The notes: generated from the letters alone by a model not told the origin. A stretch of DNA of 64,000 nt from Geosporobacter ferrireducens (GCF_001750685.1 NZ_CP017269.1:930001-994000); one strand, 5' to 3'. Counted from the stretch's first letter, positions 25,706-35,490 are shown. Made by a program: numbers and translations.

Positions 25706-27862
25706 CTACATAGCTTTGATTAATTCCCTATAAAGGCCTTCCTGTTCCAGCAAGCTGTCATGATTTCCCCTTTGGACGATTTTTCCCTTATCCAGTACGA
25801 TTATTTCATCACAGTCCCGGATTGTGCTTAGCCGGTGTGCTACGATGATGCAGGTATAGCCAAGCCTGCGCAGGTTCTTATCAATCTCGAGCTCTGTCGC
25901 GGGATCAAGAGCGCTGGTGGCCTCATCCAAAATAAGAACGGAGGGATCCTGTAGAAGCACTCTGGCAATCTCCATGCGCTGCCGCTGTCCTCCACTAAAA
26001 TCCTGTCCCTCTTCAAGCATTCTATGCTCATATCCTCCCCGCGATATGATATCACCATGAATACAAGCATTTTTAGCAGCCTGTATCAGCTTTACTTCAT
26101 CTATATCCTGCTGCCATAAGGAAATATTTTCACCAACCGTTCCTTCAAACAATACAATCTCTTGATCCACCATAGCGATGGCTTTATTGACTATGCTCTT
26201 TGGCAAAGTCCGTACCGGCCTTTCATCGAGATATATTTCTCCGGACCATGGTTTGTATATACCGGAAATAAGCTTGGCAATCGTAGATTTTCCACAACCC
26301 GATCCTCCTACCAGCGCTATACGCTGGCCTGGCTTAAGCTCCAGTGAAAAATCCCGGATTAAGGGATCTTCAAAGGGAGTGAATCCAAAGGTTAGATTTT
26401 CTACCTTTAGACTCCCTTCAAAAATAACTCCACCATCCAAATCCACCTCTTCCGATGCTTCCTTCGATTGAAGATCGGGGTAGTAATAAATATCTTCAAT
26501 CCGTTTCATATCGGCCAGTATTTTAGGAAGCTTCATGCCCACCTCATTTAGAGTTGTACTGGAAGCAAAAAAACTGGCCATAATACTCTGAAATGCAACC
26601 AGGGCACCTACAGTCAAATCTCCATGTATGATTAAATAACCGCCTGTATAGAGCACAGCAACCGTCGCAAGCATCGACATAAGCAGCGGAAGGTTCATGA
26701 GCCCTTGGATATCGGCGCTTGCTTCCTGCTTCTCATTAATCAGTTTCCCTTGATATCCGGCCCACTTTTCAAAAAAGGCCTGCTCGGAGCTGGTCGTTTT
26801 GATCGTCTCAATCAACTGAATATCGGATATCGAAGCCCCCATAAGCTTCATATTGGACATACTGATGCGGTTGTTCATGCCTTCTTGAACCTTCGTATTC
26901 CATGCTAAAATAACCAAATTTATGATAAACAAAGTCAGGATCAAGAAGGTGAGCAAACGGTTATAATGAAACAAAGCAACAATAAATACAATTATAGCCA
27001 TCCAGGCTGCAAACCCATTAATCAAATCGATTGCTATAAAGGCTGTCACATTATCCACATTTTTTACTCTGGCACTCACATCTCCGGCATAACGCTGCAT
27101 AAAAAAATTCGCCGGCAGGTGTATCGTCTTCCAAATCAGTCTGCTGTTCTCGCTCAGTCTAATTTTTTCCAAAAGACGATAGTTAAGAATACGATAGATA
27201 TAGTTTGACAAACCCCTGAGCCCTGCAACGGCCAACAAGCCCAAAAGCACTCCTAAGAGCCAGTGAGTCCGCCCATTGAGCCATATTTCATCCAGAAATA
27301 CCTTAGCCAGCCAAGCTGTGAATAGGGTAGGCAAGGTCATCATAAATCCTAAAAAGCTTGTATAAGCTATCTCCGGTTTGTATTTGTTCAGCAGCTTCTT
27401 AAAATGATCAAGGGTCATCTGCCTGCTTCCTGAGGGCTGAAATTCCCGTTTTTTTTCAAATGCAATGGCTATACCCGTAAAGGATCGATTGAAAAGATCC
27501 CTGTCGACGGTTCGTCGCCCACCAGCCGGATCATTGAGATAGTATTTACCGTTGTGACAGCCTTCCAGTACTAAAAAGTGGTTCATATTCCAGTGGATGA
27601 TCAAAGGCATGGTAAGATCAACCACGGACTCCGTATCCTTACGGTAACCCTGGGCGTTTAACCCATAAGACCGAGCAGCCTTCAACAGATTGCTGGCCTT
27701 GCTTCCATCCCGGTTTACACCGCATTTTTCACGAACCTCCTCCAACGAAACAAACTTCTTGAAATAGCCTAGTACCATTGTCAGAGATGCAGCTCCACAT
27801 TCAACGGCTTCCATTTGCAGTACGGTCGGGACCCTTTTAATAGACTTTGACACTGGGCTCAC
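25706..27862 (-). CDS. C39-peptidase-containing ABC exporter (NHLM type)
   Basis: The protein has 718 residues. The N-terminal peptidase domain holds the catalytic Cys in EAVECGAASLTMVLGYF and the catalytic His in HWNMNHFLVLEG, then DPAGG, all as in bacteriocin-processing C39 peptidases that cleave after GG. Membrane helices and an ATPase (GGSGCGKSTIAKLISG, LSGGQRQR-like SGGQRQRMEI, LILDEATSAL) follow. It should remove the leader after GG of the precursor at 29743 and export the core. The start is a GTG; a second GTG three codons later has the better-placed GGAGGTG. Overlaps the adaptor gene stop. Confidence 0.93.
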   Translation of the reverse strand: MSPVSKSIKRVPTVLQMEAVECGAASLTMVLGYFKKFVSLEEVREKCGVNRDGSKASNLLKAARSYGLNAQGYRKDTESVVDLTMPLIIHWNMNHFLVLEGCHNGKYYLNDPAGGRRTVDRDLFNRSFTGIAIAFEKKREFQPSGSRQMTLDHFKKLLNKYKPEIAYTSFLGFMMTLPTLFTAWLAKVFLDEIWLNGRTHWLLGVLLGLLAVAGLRGLSNYIYRILNYRLLEKIRLSENSRLIWKTIHLPANFFMQRYAGDVSARVKNVDNVTAFIAIDLINGFAAWMAIIVFIVALFHYNRLLTFLILTLFIINLVILAWNTKVQEGMNNRISMSNMKLMGASISDIQLIETIKTTSSEQAFFEKWAGYQGKLINEKQEASADIQGLMNLPLLMSMLATVAVLYTGGYLIIHGDLTVGALVAFQSIMASFFASSTTLNEVGMKLPKILADMKRIEDIYYYPDLQSKEASEEVDLDGGVIFEGSLKVENLTFGFTPFEDPLIRDFSLELKPGQRIALVGGSGCGKSTIAKLISGIYKPWSGEIYLDERPVRTLPKSIVNKAIAMVDQEIVLFEGTVGENISLWQQDIDEVKLIQAAKNACIHGDIISRGGYEHRMLEEGQDFSGGQRQRMEIARVLLQDPSVLILDEATSALDPATELEIDKNLRRLGYTCIIVAHRLSTIRDCDEIIVLDKGKIVQRGNHDSLLEQEGLYRELIKAM

Positions 27863-28695
27863 CTCCCGTATATGACTAAATCAATGGGTTTCTTCATTTC
27901 CAGTATAAAATCCGCATAGCATAATGTTCCTTCATAAATATTAAAGGGAGGTCCATTTGGCGTTGACCATTGATAGCCGCTCATGGTTTTATCATTTAAG
28001 ATAAGGTCAACCTCAACCTCGAGCACTACCTGTCCATCTGAAAAACGAGATACCAAAGCCTCCGATCCCAGAAGGGCCAGGAGTCTTTTCCTGCTCACAG
28101 GATACTCGGATACCTGCTGCACCACTCCCTTGATAAAACCATATTCTTCCTTATTCACATTAGAAGGCTGAATATGGACATCGAGTCCCTGTCTTAAATT
28201 TTTTCCCTGCTCTATTGGAACAAAAATGATTGCCTCCAGTATATTCTGGTTCTCTACCACGGATACTACGCTGAATAGCTTTTCCTTGCTTTCTACAAAA
28301 TCTCCGGACAGCGACCGTACCTCTGATACCCGTCCATTAATCCCTGCAATGATATCCATCCGCTTCGTATTCCCACTCTCATCCACTACTTCCAGGCTGC
28401 CTACAATTTCTCCATCACGGACATACTCCCCCTGCTTAACCAGTATGTCCCGGACAATTCCTTGCTGCTGCGAAATGATATAATGCATGCCCCCATCCGG
28501 CATAATGATTCCACTTCCTTGTAAAATTACGGGAATTGAACCATTAAAACCCCAAAAAATTCCTGCTAGTATAATAAAAACTATTCCAAAGGTCATAAGG
28601 TGAATTTTCCGGTCTGTAATTCTTATAGCCTGATCTAAGCTGTCAGGGGAGGTTATCTCCGAAATAGCTTCTTTTCTAAACAGATTATTGTCCAT
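27859..28695 (-). CDS. HlyD-family secretion adaptor (NHLM type)
   Basis: The protein is about 278 residues: a short cytosolic N terminus, one membrane helix (LMTFGIVFIILAGIFWGF), and a periplasm-type beta-barrel/lipoyl region (QQQGIVRDILVKQGEYVRDGEIVG) as in membrane fusion proteins. It bridges the exporter and the outside. The ATG at 28695 follows GATGAGGAG. It lies between the radical SAM gene and the C39 exporter gene, 4 bp overlapped with the latter. Confidence 0.9.
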   Translation of the reverse strand: MDNNLFRKEAISEITSPDSLDQAIRITDRKIHLMTFGIVFIILAGIFWGFNGSIPVILQGSGIIMPDGGMHYIISQQQGIVRDILVKQGEYVRDGEIVGSLEVVDESGNTKRMDIIAGINGRVSEVRSLSGDFVESKEKLFSVVSVVENQNILEAIIFVPIEQGKNLRQGLDVHIQPSNVNKEEYGFIKGVVQQVSEYPVSRKRLLALLGSEALVSRFSDGQVVLEVEVDLILNDKTMSGYQWSTPNGPPFNIYEGTLCYADFILEMKKPIDLVIYGR

Positions 28696-28737
28696 GGCAC
28701 TACTCCTCATCCTTATTTATGGCTGCAGAAATATAAG

Positions 28738-29682
28738 CTATACTTTTAGATATTTTGCGTATTGAAGGCTCAATAGAAAATCCTTCATGAAAGGCTCCAT
28801 ATTTCGAAGAAAGTCCTCATCTTCGGCAATTTCGTGGCATAAATGACACATTGAAACATATTCATTCTGTTTATTTTTCAGAAAGCAGCCTCTGGCTTCC
28901 CCAGCTTCCTTCAGCCACTTTGGCCCCCTCCATGTCATGATATTTAAAAATACAGAATTTTCCTTAGCTTTTAGCAGTTCATCCAATGATAATTCATAGG
29001 CTGACCCAAACCGCATCGCGCTCACCTTAATTCCAGGACTGCAGCAGGGATAGCAGGAGCCGTCGGGCAGGATGGTCAACTTATCCATATCGGTGCACCT
29101 TCCGCTATAATCACCATAAATAAGTTCACCGGATGGAATTTCCTTTGCTCTCCCCATCGGTACACAGGCACCCTTGTGCCAGCTGCAGTGGCTGTACTTC
29201 ATCTGAAGCGGGTGCATCGCTGAGCCTTTGACCAGTATCTCATATATTTTCAGGGGAATTTGAACGCTTTCATTTGCTGTAAGTATGTTTTCTATATACC
29301 CATAGGGTACAAAGGGCTGGTGAAATTCATCTGTACTGAGTACAAGCTCATTTAACCCCTTTTCCTTAAGGAGCTTTAGCTTATGCAATGCATCCTCGAG
29401 GGTTCTTCCCCAGAAGCCATTGGTTGTCAGTGAAGTTTTAAAGCCAAGTCTGCGGGCATATTCTATAATCCTTACCACCTCATCCTCATAGAACAAAGCT
29501 TCTCCGCCGGAGATGCCCACTTTGTCAAAGGCCTTGCTTTCGAATGCCTGGTCAATATAATGAAGTGCCTCCTCCGCCTTCATCTTCGACTGAAGCTTGG
29601 GATGACTTTCGAAACAACAGTGTGCACAACTTGCGTTGCATGCAAGCGTATATATTAAACCTAATCTTAATAAGTTGTCCAT
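28738..29682 (-). CDS. Radical SAM peptide maturase (second of two)
   Basis: The protein is about 314 residues. TLACNASCAHCCFESH has the CX3CX2C cluster that cleaves SAM, and a C-terminal Cys set (GSCYPCCSPG, GCF, CHLCHE) binds auxiliary Fe-S clusters like a SPASM-type domain. It should install a radical-derived bond in the precursor peptide. The ATG at 29682 follows AAGGTGG; an ATG eleven codons upstream has no such site. It lies 3' of the precursor gene. Confidence 0.88.
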   Translation of the reverse strand: MDNLLRLGLIYTLACNASCAHCCFESHPKLQSKMKAEEALHYIDQAFESKAFDKVGISGGEALFYEDEVVRIIEYARRLGFKTSLTTNGFWGRTLEDALHKLKLLKEKGLNELVLSTDEFHQPFVPYGYIENILTANESVQIPLKIYEILVKGSAMHPLQMKYSHCSWHKGACVPMGRAKEIPSGELIYGDYSGRCTDMDKLTILPDGSCYPCCSPGIKVSAMRFGSAYELSLDELLKAKENSVFLNIMTWRGPKWLKEAGEARGCFLKNKQNEYVSMCHLCHEIAEDEDFLRNMEPFMKDFLLSLQYAKYLKV

Positions 29683-29742
29683 TTTGCACCACCTTTCAGT
29701 AAATATAATAAGCACACGGCTGTGTGCTTATTATATTCAACA

Positions 29743-29973
29743 TTAGAAAATGACCGAAACATACACTGTGCAATTACCGTAGCCGCCAGCCACTTGATCC
29801 AGCTGGTCATCGGAAACCTTGCTGGCATCCTCCAGCTCCTTGACTGTAATGTTATAGCCCAGGTCTTTCGCAAGAGCAACTTGCTCTTCCTTTGTTTTGC
29901 ACGCTTTAAATTGCTTCTGCAGATTTTCATCTGCACTTACTTTTTCAACTAGACTTTTTAATGCTTCTGACAT
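29743..29973 (-). CDS. Nif11/NHLP-leader RiPP precursor peptide
   Basis: The 76-residue protein has a charged helical leader (MSEALKSLVEKVSADENLQK, then LAKDLGYNITVKELED) of the Nif11-like type and ends SDDQLDQVAGG followed by the core YGNCTVYVSVIF. The GG is the C39 cleavage site. The core holds one Cys, two Ser/Thr and two Tyr, so it cannot make a conventional multi-ring lanthipeptide. The ATG follows AGGAGGTGAG. It sits between two radical SAM genes. Confidence 0.9.
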   Translation of the reverse strand: MSEALKSLVEKVSADENLQKQFKACKTKEEQVALAKDLGYNITVKELEDASKVSDDQLDQVAGGYGNCTVYVSVIF

Positions 29974-29997
29974 ATTCTCACCTCCTCATATAATGAA

Positions 29998-31335
29998 TTA
30001 TTCTTCTAAAATTTTGAATAGCCGTTGTGCTTCCTTCTTTAGTCTTTTATCTTCATAAGCCTTGTTGATAAAATGGAGGCATCTTTGTCTTATACCCTCG
30101 CAAAGGGCTGCCTGGCTATCTCCTTTGCTTATACAGCCTCCTGCACAAAGATATTTTGCAAAGCATTCCTTACATCTGCTGTTGCAGTCCACATTCTTCT
30201 CTCCAAGGCTTCGAATCTTCTCGTCATTAAAATACAGCTGTTTTTGGTTGAAATCAAACCATCCAATTTTCATGGACTCACTTTTTTCCTCCATACATGC
30301 ATACATATCTCCGTTTAGGCTCATACTCCAGTTGGGTTTGGCAGTAGATGAGCAATAATGCCTTCTGGGGTTGAGATGGGTACTCCCATGCTTTACTTGT
30401 ACTTTTATGGAGGTACTTTCAGCATATTGGATTGCACAAAGCAGCTGTTCGTCGAAGCTCTGCTGCTCGACGGCCAATTCCATTTGCTCCGCAGAAGCCC
30501 TGCCTATTAGATTGACCTGCCCGAAAGAAACCATACTGCCGGGAAAGTGTTCATGAAAAAAATCGATCGTATCCTTTAAATGATAAAGATTGTGCCTGGT
30601 CACAACACCACTGAAGCACACTTTCTTCCCGCTTTGGAATAAGGCTTTACTGTTTTCAAATACACGCTGAAATGAAGGTTCTCCGTTGGCAAGCGGCCGG
30701 TGGAGATTCTGAACCCAGGGCAAACCTTCAAAGGATATGGATACAGTATGAAAATATTGGATAATGAAGGTCCTCAGATCATCATGAAAAGCACCATTCG
30801 TAGGCAATATAAAAATTGGCTTTATTTTAAATACTTTTGCCTTCTCAATAGCTGTCATAACCGTGTATCGAAGCAAATCCGGAGCAAAGGTAGGCTCTGC
30901 ATCGTTTGTAAAGGCAATGGAACAGTCGGTGCCTTCTTTATAGCAGGGGGATGTGTATAAATGATGAAAATAGGCATCGAGAATCATATCTATATGTTCT
31001 TTTTGCTGATACTTATAGTCTCCCTCTCCACGTCCTGCATAGCAATAAATGCATCGCATATTGCATCCCGTCGACAAATCGATATTCAGCATAGGGAGAC
31101 CCTTTTGCATCACATCCAAGTCCTTGAGAGGCATTTTTTGAAGCTCTTTGATTAAGCTATTGAAATTTGGGTTTTCCTTTAAGTCTTCTTGCGAATCAAT
31201 GCTGCTGCAGATGATTCGATCTGCCGTATTCTTCTCAATCAGCTCTACCCACCCTCGAACAGGTGCATAAATAAGTTTTTTGTCCAAAGCGTTTTCATAG
31301 GGCAATATATATATTTCTTCATCCAATAACACCAT
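29998..31335 (-). CDS. Radical SAM/SPASM peptide maturase (first of two)
   Basis: The protein has 445 residues. An N-terminal 85-residue region, perhaps a peptide-recognition element, precedes the SAM cluster motif STGCNMRCIYCYAGRGEGD. The SPASM domain (CNSRCKECFAKYLCAGGC, then GIRQRC) holds auxiliary clusters. It likely acts on the precursor encoded right after it. The ATG follows AAGGTG. Upstream lies a terminator and then the response regulator, so the RiPP operon probably begins here. Confidence 0.9.
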   Translation of the reverse strand: MVLLDEEIYILPYENALDKKLIYAPVRGWVELIEKNTADRIICSSIDSQEDLKENPNFNSLIKELQKMPLKDLDVMQKGLPMLNIDLSTGCNMRCIYCYAGRGEGDYKYQQKEHIDMILDAYFHHLYTSPCYKEGTDCSIAFTNDAEPTFAPDLLRYTVMTAIEKAKVFKIKPIFILPTNGAFHDDLRTFIIQYFHTVSISFEGLPWVQNLHRPLANGEPSFQRVFENSKALFQSGKKVCFSGVVTRHNLYHLKDTIDFFHEHFPGSMVSFGQVNLIGRASAEQMELAVEQQSFDEQLLCAIQYAESTSIKVQVKHGSTHLNPRRHYCSSTAKPNWSMSLNGDMYACMEEKSESMKIGWFDFNQKQLYFNDEKIRSLGEKNVDCNSRCKECFAKYLCAGGCISKGDSQAALCEGIRQRCLHFINKAYEDKRLKKEAQRLFKILEE

Positions 31336-31438
31336 GATTCAGCACCTTCTTCTTTTGAGGACTATGCCTTCGTTGTATTTATTGTAATATTTTTCGATGT
31401 TTTCTGACAATGTGTCTAAGTACAGTTTCAAAAAAAAT

Positions 31439-31475
31439 AAAAGTACAGTCTTTTTTATATCAGACTGTACTTTTT
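31439..31475. terminator. Bidirectional terminator
   Basis: AAAAGTACAGTC and GACTGTACTTTT pair over 12 bp around a T-rich loop. It ends the kinase/regulator operon ahead of the RiPP operon. Confidence 0.8.
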
Positions 31476-31499
31476 GATAGTATTGAATAGTACTGCCGG

Positions 31500-32165
31500 T
31501 TATTTATATTCTGTAAGCCCCATACGGGCTGCATAGGCAATCACCTGAGCCCTGTTTTCCAGGTGTAATAGCTCGAGAATTCTTCCCATATGATACTTAA
31601 CAGTACGTTCAGAGAGTCCCAATATCTCCCCTGTTTCTTTATAGGTTACTCCCTTTGCCACCATCTCCAGGACCTCCAGCTGTCGGTCTGTGAGCTGTCC
31701 ATGCATTGCATCCTCTGATATTTCCTGAGTCATCTGATTGCTTGTATTGCGTCTGAACTCCTTCAGCAATCTGGCAGCAAGACCCGGAGAAAGCGGAACC
31801 TCGTTCTTTTCCAGAGAAGAAAGCATATCCACCAGATTCTGAGCGTTGGTATTTTTCAATAAGTATCCTGACGCACCACACTTTACTGCATCAAACAGAT
31901 CATCATCCTCATCGGATGTAGTCAGCATTACAACCTTGATATCCGGCATTTCTGCCTTGATAAGCTTTAGTGCGTCCAATCCGCTGCCCCCGGGCATCCG
32001 AATATCCATTAAAATAATGTCCGGTTTTAGTATACTGGCTTTTTCAAAGGCTTCCCTGCCGTTATTTGCTACCCCGATTACATCAATCTCATGGGTTCCC
32101 AGAAGATATTGAAGCCCTTCAATAAACAGGGGATGATCATCCACCAGCATTAATTTCATTTGCAT
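31500..32165 (-). CDS. NarL/LuxR-type response regulator
   Basis: The protein has 221 residues. The receiver has LVDDHPLF, the phospho-acceptor Asp in DIILMDIRMPGGSG and LLKN; the C-terminal HTH reads LTDRQLEVLEMVAKGVTYKETGEILGLSERTVKYH. It is encoded four bases after the histidine kinase stop codon, so both are cotranscribed. Its likely target is the RiPP operon that follows. Confidence 0.93.
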   Translation of the reverse strand: MQMKLMLVDDHPLFIEGLQYLLGTHEIDVIGVANNGREAFEKASILKPDIILMDIRMPGGSGLDALKLIKAEMPDIKVVMLTTSDEDDDLFDAVKCGASGYLLKNTNAQNLVDMLSSLEKNEVPLSPGLAARLLKEFRRNTSNQMTQEISEDAMHGQLTDRQLEVLEMVAKGVTYKETGEILGLSERTVKYHMGRILELLHLENRAQVIAYAARMGLTEYK

Positions 32166-32168
32166 ATT

Positions 32169-33878
32169 CTATCCCTCCTCAGTAATCGGTACACGCAATA
32201 CAATCCTGCTTCCCTTTCCCACAGCTGAACTTATTTCAATGTCTGCACCAATTTCCCCCGCACGTTCCCTCATAATGTTTAATCCAAACTTGCCTTTGAT
32301 GCTGTTATCCTGCTGATTTACATCAAATCCCCTTCCATCATCCTCAATCGTTATACACAATTGCTCCTTCTCCAATGAAAAAATGATTCCTGTATGATGG
32401 GCGTCTGCATGTTTTCGAATATTGTTCAGTGCTTCCTTGACAATGTTCAGTATATGAATCCGTGTATTCGGCCTAAATTCTTCCATAGTTAATTCTCCCG
32501 GTATTTCCAGCCTTACATTCAAACCGGTCTGCTCTTCAAAGCTTGATAAATCCTTTTTCAATGCAGTGATAAAGTTCTTTTCCCTATGCTTTGCATTCCT
32601 TACAGTATGGATATATTCTCTTATATCGCTATGGGCAGATTGAGCTGCATGCGCCAGCTTCTCAAGTTCGGCTGAAACACTGTCGATCCCTGCATTCTTA
32701 AGCTCCTGCTTGATACCCTGGGCTTGAAGGCTGATAAATCCCAGCACTTGTCCCAGATTGTCATGCATATCACGAGCCATTCTCTCCCGTTCTTCAATAA
32801 CGGCAAGGGCCCACTGCTGTTCTAAAAACGTCTGCTGTACCTGTTTCTTTTCTGTAATCTCATAGATGACGGCCAGTCGGCCTATGAGATTACCCTTCCT
32901 GTCAGCAAGGGGGGAAAGCAGTACTTCATATACTCTTTGCTTTTCCCTTGTATGAATTGAAAACTCCGTTTGGCTGATACCCCTATCCTTGCAAGCCCTT
33001 AGCAGCTCAGGGATTTCCCTGCAGACCTCTTCAACCGGCTTTATTGTTGCCCTTGAAGCTGTGCAGCCCACTATCCTTTCAAAGGCAGGATTGATATCCA
33101 AGACTCTATCCTGCAGATCCAGAACAATGATTCCCGCATCCATCGTTTCAATCACTGTAGCCCGTGCTACGGGAATTACATCAAACAGCTTGTAGCGGAA
33201 TATTCCCCAGGAAACAATCAATCCGGCGGGACCGAAAAAAAGTGGTGTAATATCAAATCGTTTCACAGGACTTAAACCTGAAATATACATGATATTCGGT
33301 ATGATAATCAAGCTTAATCCAAAAAGTAAGGAAAGTGCTTGTCTTCTATAAACAGTATTCTTAAAGAACACTGCCTTGATCAAAAGTATCCATGCCAATA
33401 TGTTCAGAAGCTGGGAATAGAATGCATGGACAAAAAAAACAGGACCGTATTTTTTACTAATTACAGGGAATGAGCCGCTGTAATCCATATACATATCATA
33501 TCTTATCAAACCGTGTAATCCATCAGTCCATACAAGTAAGATGATCATTGTAGGTATCACTGCAATCCATAGAGCCTTTCGATTGCGAATCCAACGGTCA
33601 TATCCGGTAAATTCCAGGCACAAAAACATCAATGTCACGGGAGAATAGCAGTAGGCAATATACTGTACATTCGCCCAAAATAACTTGGTGGAGAAGGTAG
33701 TGCCTGCCATTTCCAGCGCATTGGCAGAAGACCATATTGTAATAACAACCATACTGAGTATAAAGCTATTGGCGCCCTTTGCTTTTCGCCGTCTCAGCAT
33801 CGCATATGCACCAAGAGATAGTGTTATGCATGCAGATAAAATCAGTGGCCATATGTAAGGAATATATTGATACTCCAT
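32169..33878 (-). CDS. Membrane sensor histidine kinase
   Basis: The protein has 569 residues. Seven hydrophobic segments (residues 1-230) form a 7TM sensor region of the histidine kinase N-terminal type, followed by a PAS domain (MDAGIIVLDLQDRVLDINPAFERIVG), a HisKA_3 dimerisation helix with the phospho-His (ERERMARDMHDNLGQVLG) and an ATPase domain (NIVKEALNNIRKHADA, ITIEDDGRGFD). The pair with the LuxR-type regulator is NarX/LiaS-like. The ligand is unknown; a peptide signal would fit the neighbourhood. Confidence 0.92.
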   Translation of the reverse strand: MEYQYIPYIWPLILSACITLSLGAYAMLRRRKAKGANSFILSMVVITIWSSANALEMAGTTFSTKLFWANVQYIAYCYSPVTLMFLCLEFTGYDRWIRNRKALWIAVIPTMIILLVWTDGLHGLIRYDMYMDYSGSFPVISKKYGPVFFVHAFYSQLLNILAWILLIKAVFFKNTVYRRQALSLLFGLSLIIIPNIMYISGLSPVKRFDITPLFFGPAGLIVSWGIFRYKLFDVIPVARATVIETMDAGIIVLDLQDRVLDINPAFERIVGCTASRATIKPVEEVCREIPELLRACKDRGISQTEFSIHTREKQRVYEVLLSPLADRKGNLIGRLAVIYEITEKKQVQQTFLEQQWALAVIEERERMARDMHDNLGQVLGFISLQAQGIKQELKNAGIDSVSAELEKLAHAAQSAHSDIREYIHTVRNAKHREKNFITALKKDLSSFEEQTGLNVRLEIPGELTMEEFRPNTRIHILNIVKEALNNIRKHADAHHTGIIFSLEKEQLCITIEDDGRGFDVNQQDNSIKGKFGLNIMRERAGEIGADIEISSAVGKGSRIVLRVPITEEG

Positions 33879-33988
33879 GTACGATCCCCTTCTACTGTGT
33901 TTTATTCCTTTATTGTCATATTTTGTATAATCTTGTATATTTTTATATTAGCACAAAGGGGGCTCCATGGGCAGTCCCAAAATTAATG

Positions 33989-33995
33989 GTTAGGC
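33989..33995 (-). other. attC-like half-site at the boundary of the second block
   Basis: GTTAGGC lies five bases from the stop codon of the first gene of the second cassette-like block. To its left is a GGGGGCTCCATGG stretch and the kinase gene, with no partner arm. This is the pattern left when a site-bearing cassette is joined to chromosomal DNA and the distal half is lost. Confidence 0.5.
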
Positions 33996-33999
33996 TGAG

Positions 34000-34839
34000 T
34001 CATGTGATAGATAGTTCCGGAAACTTAAACTCACCTAAATCACAATTTATACCCCTAATAAATATGGGGTCAGTTTCATATTCCTGCATAACATATTCAA
34101 TATCTGACCAATAAGGCATAAACCCAAATTCCACCTTAGTAACGTTACTAAATGGAAGAAATTTAGCAAGTTGGGTAAAGTTAATATTTCTAAGTAAGTA
34201 GACACCTATCAACTTCAGTGTTGATTCCTTTTGCTCTGCTATTATTAAAGTATCAAGTTCAGGTATTTCATAGATAGAATCTTTAAGATAACCCCAGTAT
34301 AAATGAAAGATATTAATACTGGCAGTATTTAAGCAGTCTAGTTTATGTGAAAAATTAACCCGCTTGTGAATATAATTCCAGACCTTTGGATCGTCGTATT
34401 GTAGCTTAACTGGTTTTATGTCATTTTTTATCTCAAATTCACAAACAGGTAACTTTTCAAAAGTCCGCTCAAAACCGAACTTTGGATAGAAATTTACAAC
34501 TCCATTATTTGCAGATAAATACATTGGAAGATCCTGATATTTTTCAATAATGTGCTCCATCAATATCCTTGATAATCCCCTGCCTCTACACTCTTTTTTT
34601 GTTGCTACTGCCCCAATTGATAAAGCAGAATATTGTTTTTGGTTAAACAATAACTTCGTCTTAAAAACGCAAATATTGGATATTATCTCTCCATTTTCGA
34701 TAATTGAATAACTCTCATAATTTTCATCCCACAAATTCAGGTCATACCAAAATTGGAAATCTAAAAAGATATCTTTTAAAAGTTTATTTAGCTTATGTTG
34801 ATAATTTTTATCGTTCCCATTATTAAATGAAATTCGCAT
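34000..34839 (-). CDS. GNAT family N-acetyltransferase
   Basis: The protein has 279 residues. ALSIGAVATKKECRGRGLSRILMEHII contains the acetyl-CoA-binding RGRG loop and MYLSANNGVVNFYPKFGFE the YhbS/EIS-like motif; a long C-terminal region follows that is characteristic of larger EIS-type GNATs. It is the first minus-strand gene after the kinase. The substrate is unknown. The ATG follows GAGGGGGAT. Confidence 0.88.
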   Translation of the reverse strand: MRISFNNGNDKNYQHKLNKLLKDIFLDFQFWYDLNLWDENYESYSIIENGEIISNICVFKTKLLFNQKQYSALSIGAVATKKECRGRGLSRILMEHIIEKYQDLPMYLSANNGVVNFYPKFGFERTFEKLPVCEFEIKNDIKPVKLQYDDPKVWNYIHKRVNFSHKLDCLNTASINIFHLYWGYLKDSIYEIPELDTLIIAEQKESTLKLIGVYLLRNINFTQLAKFLPFSNVTKVEFGFMPYWSDIEYVMQEYETDPIFIRGINCDLGEFKFPELSIT

Positions 34840-35028
34840 AGTTAATCCCCCTCAGTACTTTCTTCCACTTTACCGGGTTAAATGGGCGGTCTTTTGTGCT
34901 GTATTTCGTAGAACATTCCTGGGATTTGAGAACTTGGCAGTTGGCGCGATTTTTAAAATCAGTAAGTATATATCTTCAACAGGGGTATAATTATATCTTA
35001 TCTTTGATGTTTCCAGCTATTTAACAAT

Positions 35029-35490
35029 TTAAGCCCTCGCCTTTTCTGGAACAGATCGTCTCATTTTCTCGATGCATCTTAAAATCTCATCCCTGTTTTT
35101 ACCATTCTTTATCCACTTAGGCAATCGGCTAACCATACTATTATTCTTCCATCCATGCTCATCACAATAACCCTCTCGAATACTTGCATAAACAAAACGC
35201 TCAATGTATTCTAAGTGTTCCAAATTATATGCCCAAAGTTTTTCACCACAACAGTTTGATTCTAACCAGAGAGGGTAATCGCTTCCAATAATACCCGGTG
35301 AATTCTTATATACCTTTATAAATCCGCAGAAACCACAAATCAACGACCTTTTCTCATAAAAAAGAAATGAGCCTTTTTCATCTGGAAATGATTTGACAAC
35401 CGCAAACTTTTCACATTGAGGGCACTTTACATAAAACTCATATATAAAATCATAAATTGTTTTACCTTCGTCTTGAAACTTATGATCCAT
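35029..35490 (-). CDS. Zinc-ribbon protein of unknown function
   Basis: The protein is about 153 residues with two CxxC pairs (VKCPQCEKF and ICGFCGFI) making a zinc ribbon, and further Cys/Trp (NCCGEKLWAYN, REGYCDEHGW). The C terminus is basic with a KMRR cluster. I recognise no precise family; similar short zinc-ribbon proteins occur singly in Firmicutes. The ATG at 35490 follows AGGGAG; the upstream ATG has no site. Confidence 0.7.
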   Translation of the reverse strand: MDHKFQDEGKTIYDFIYEFYVKCPQCEKFAVVKSFPDEKGSFLFYEKRSLICGFCGFIKVYKNSPGIIGSDYPLWLESNCCGEKLWAYNLEHLEYIERFVYASIREGYCDEHGWKNNSMVSRLPKWIKNGKNRDEILRCIEKMRRSVPEKARA

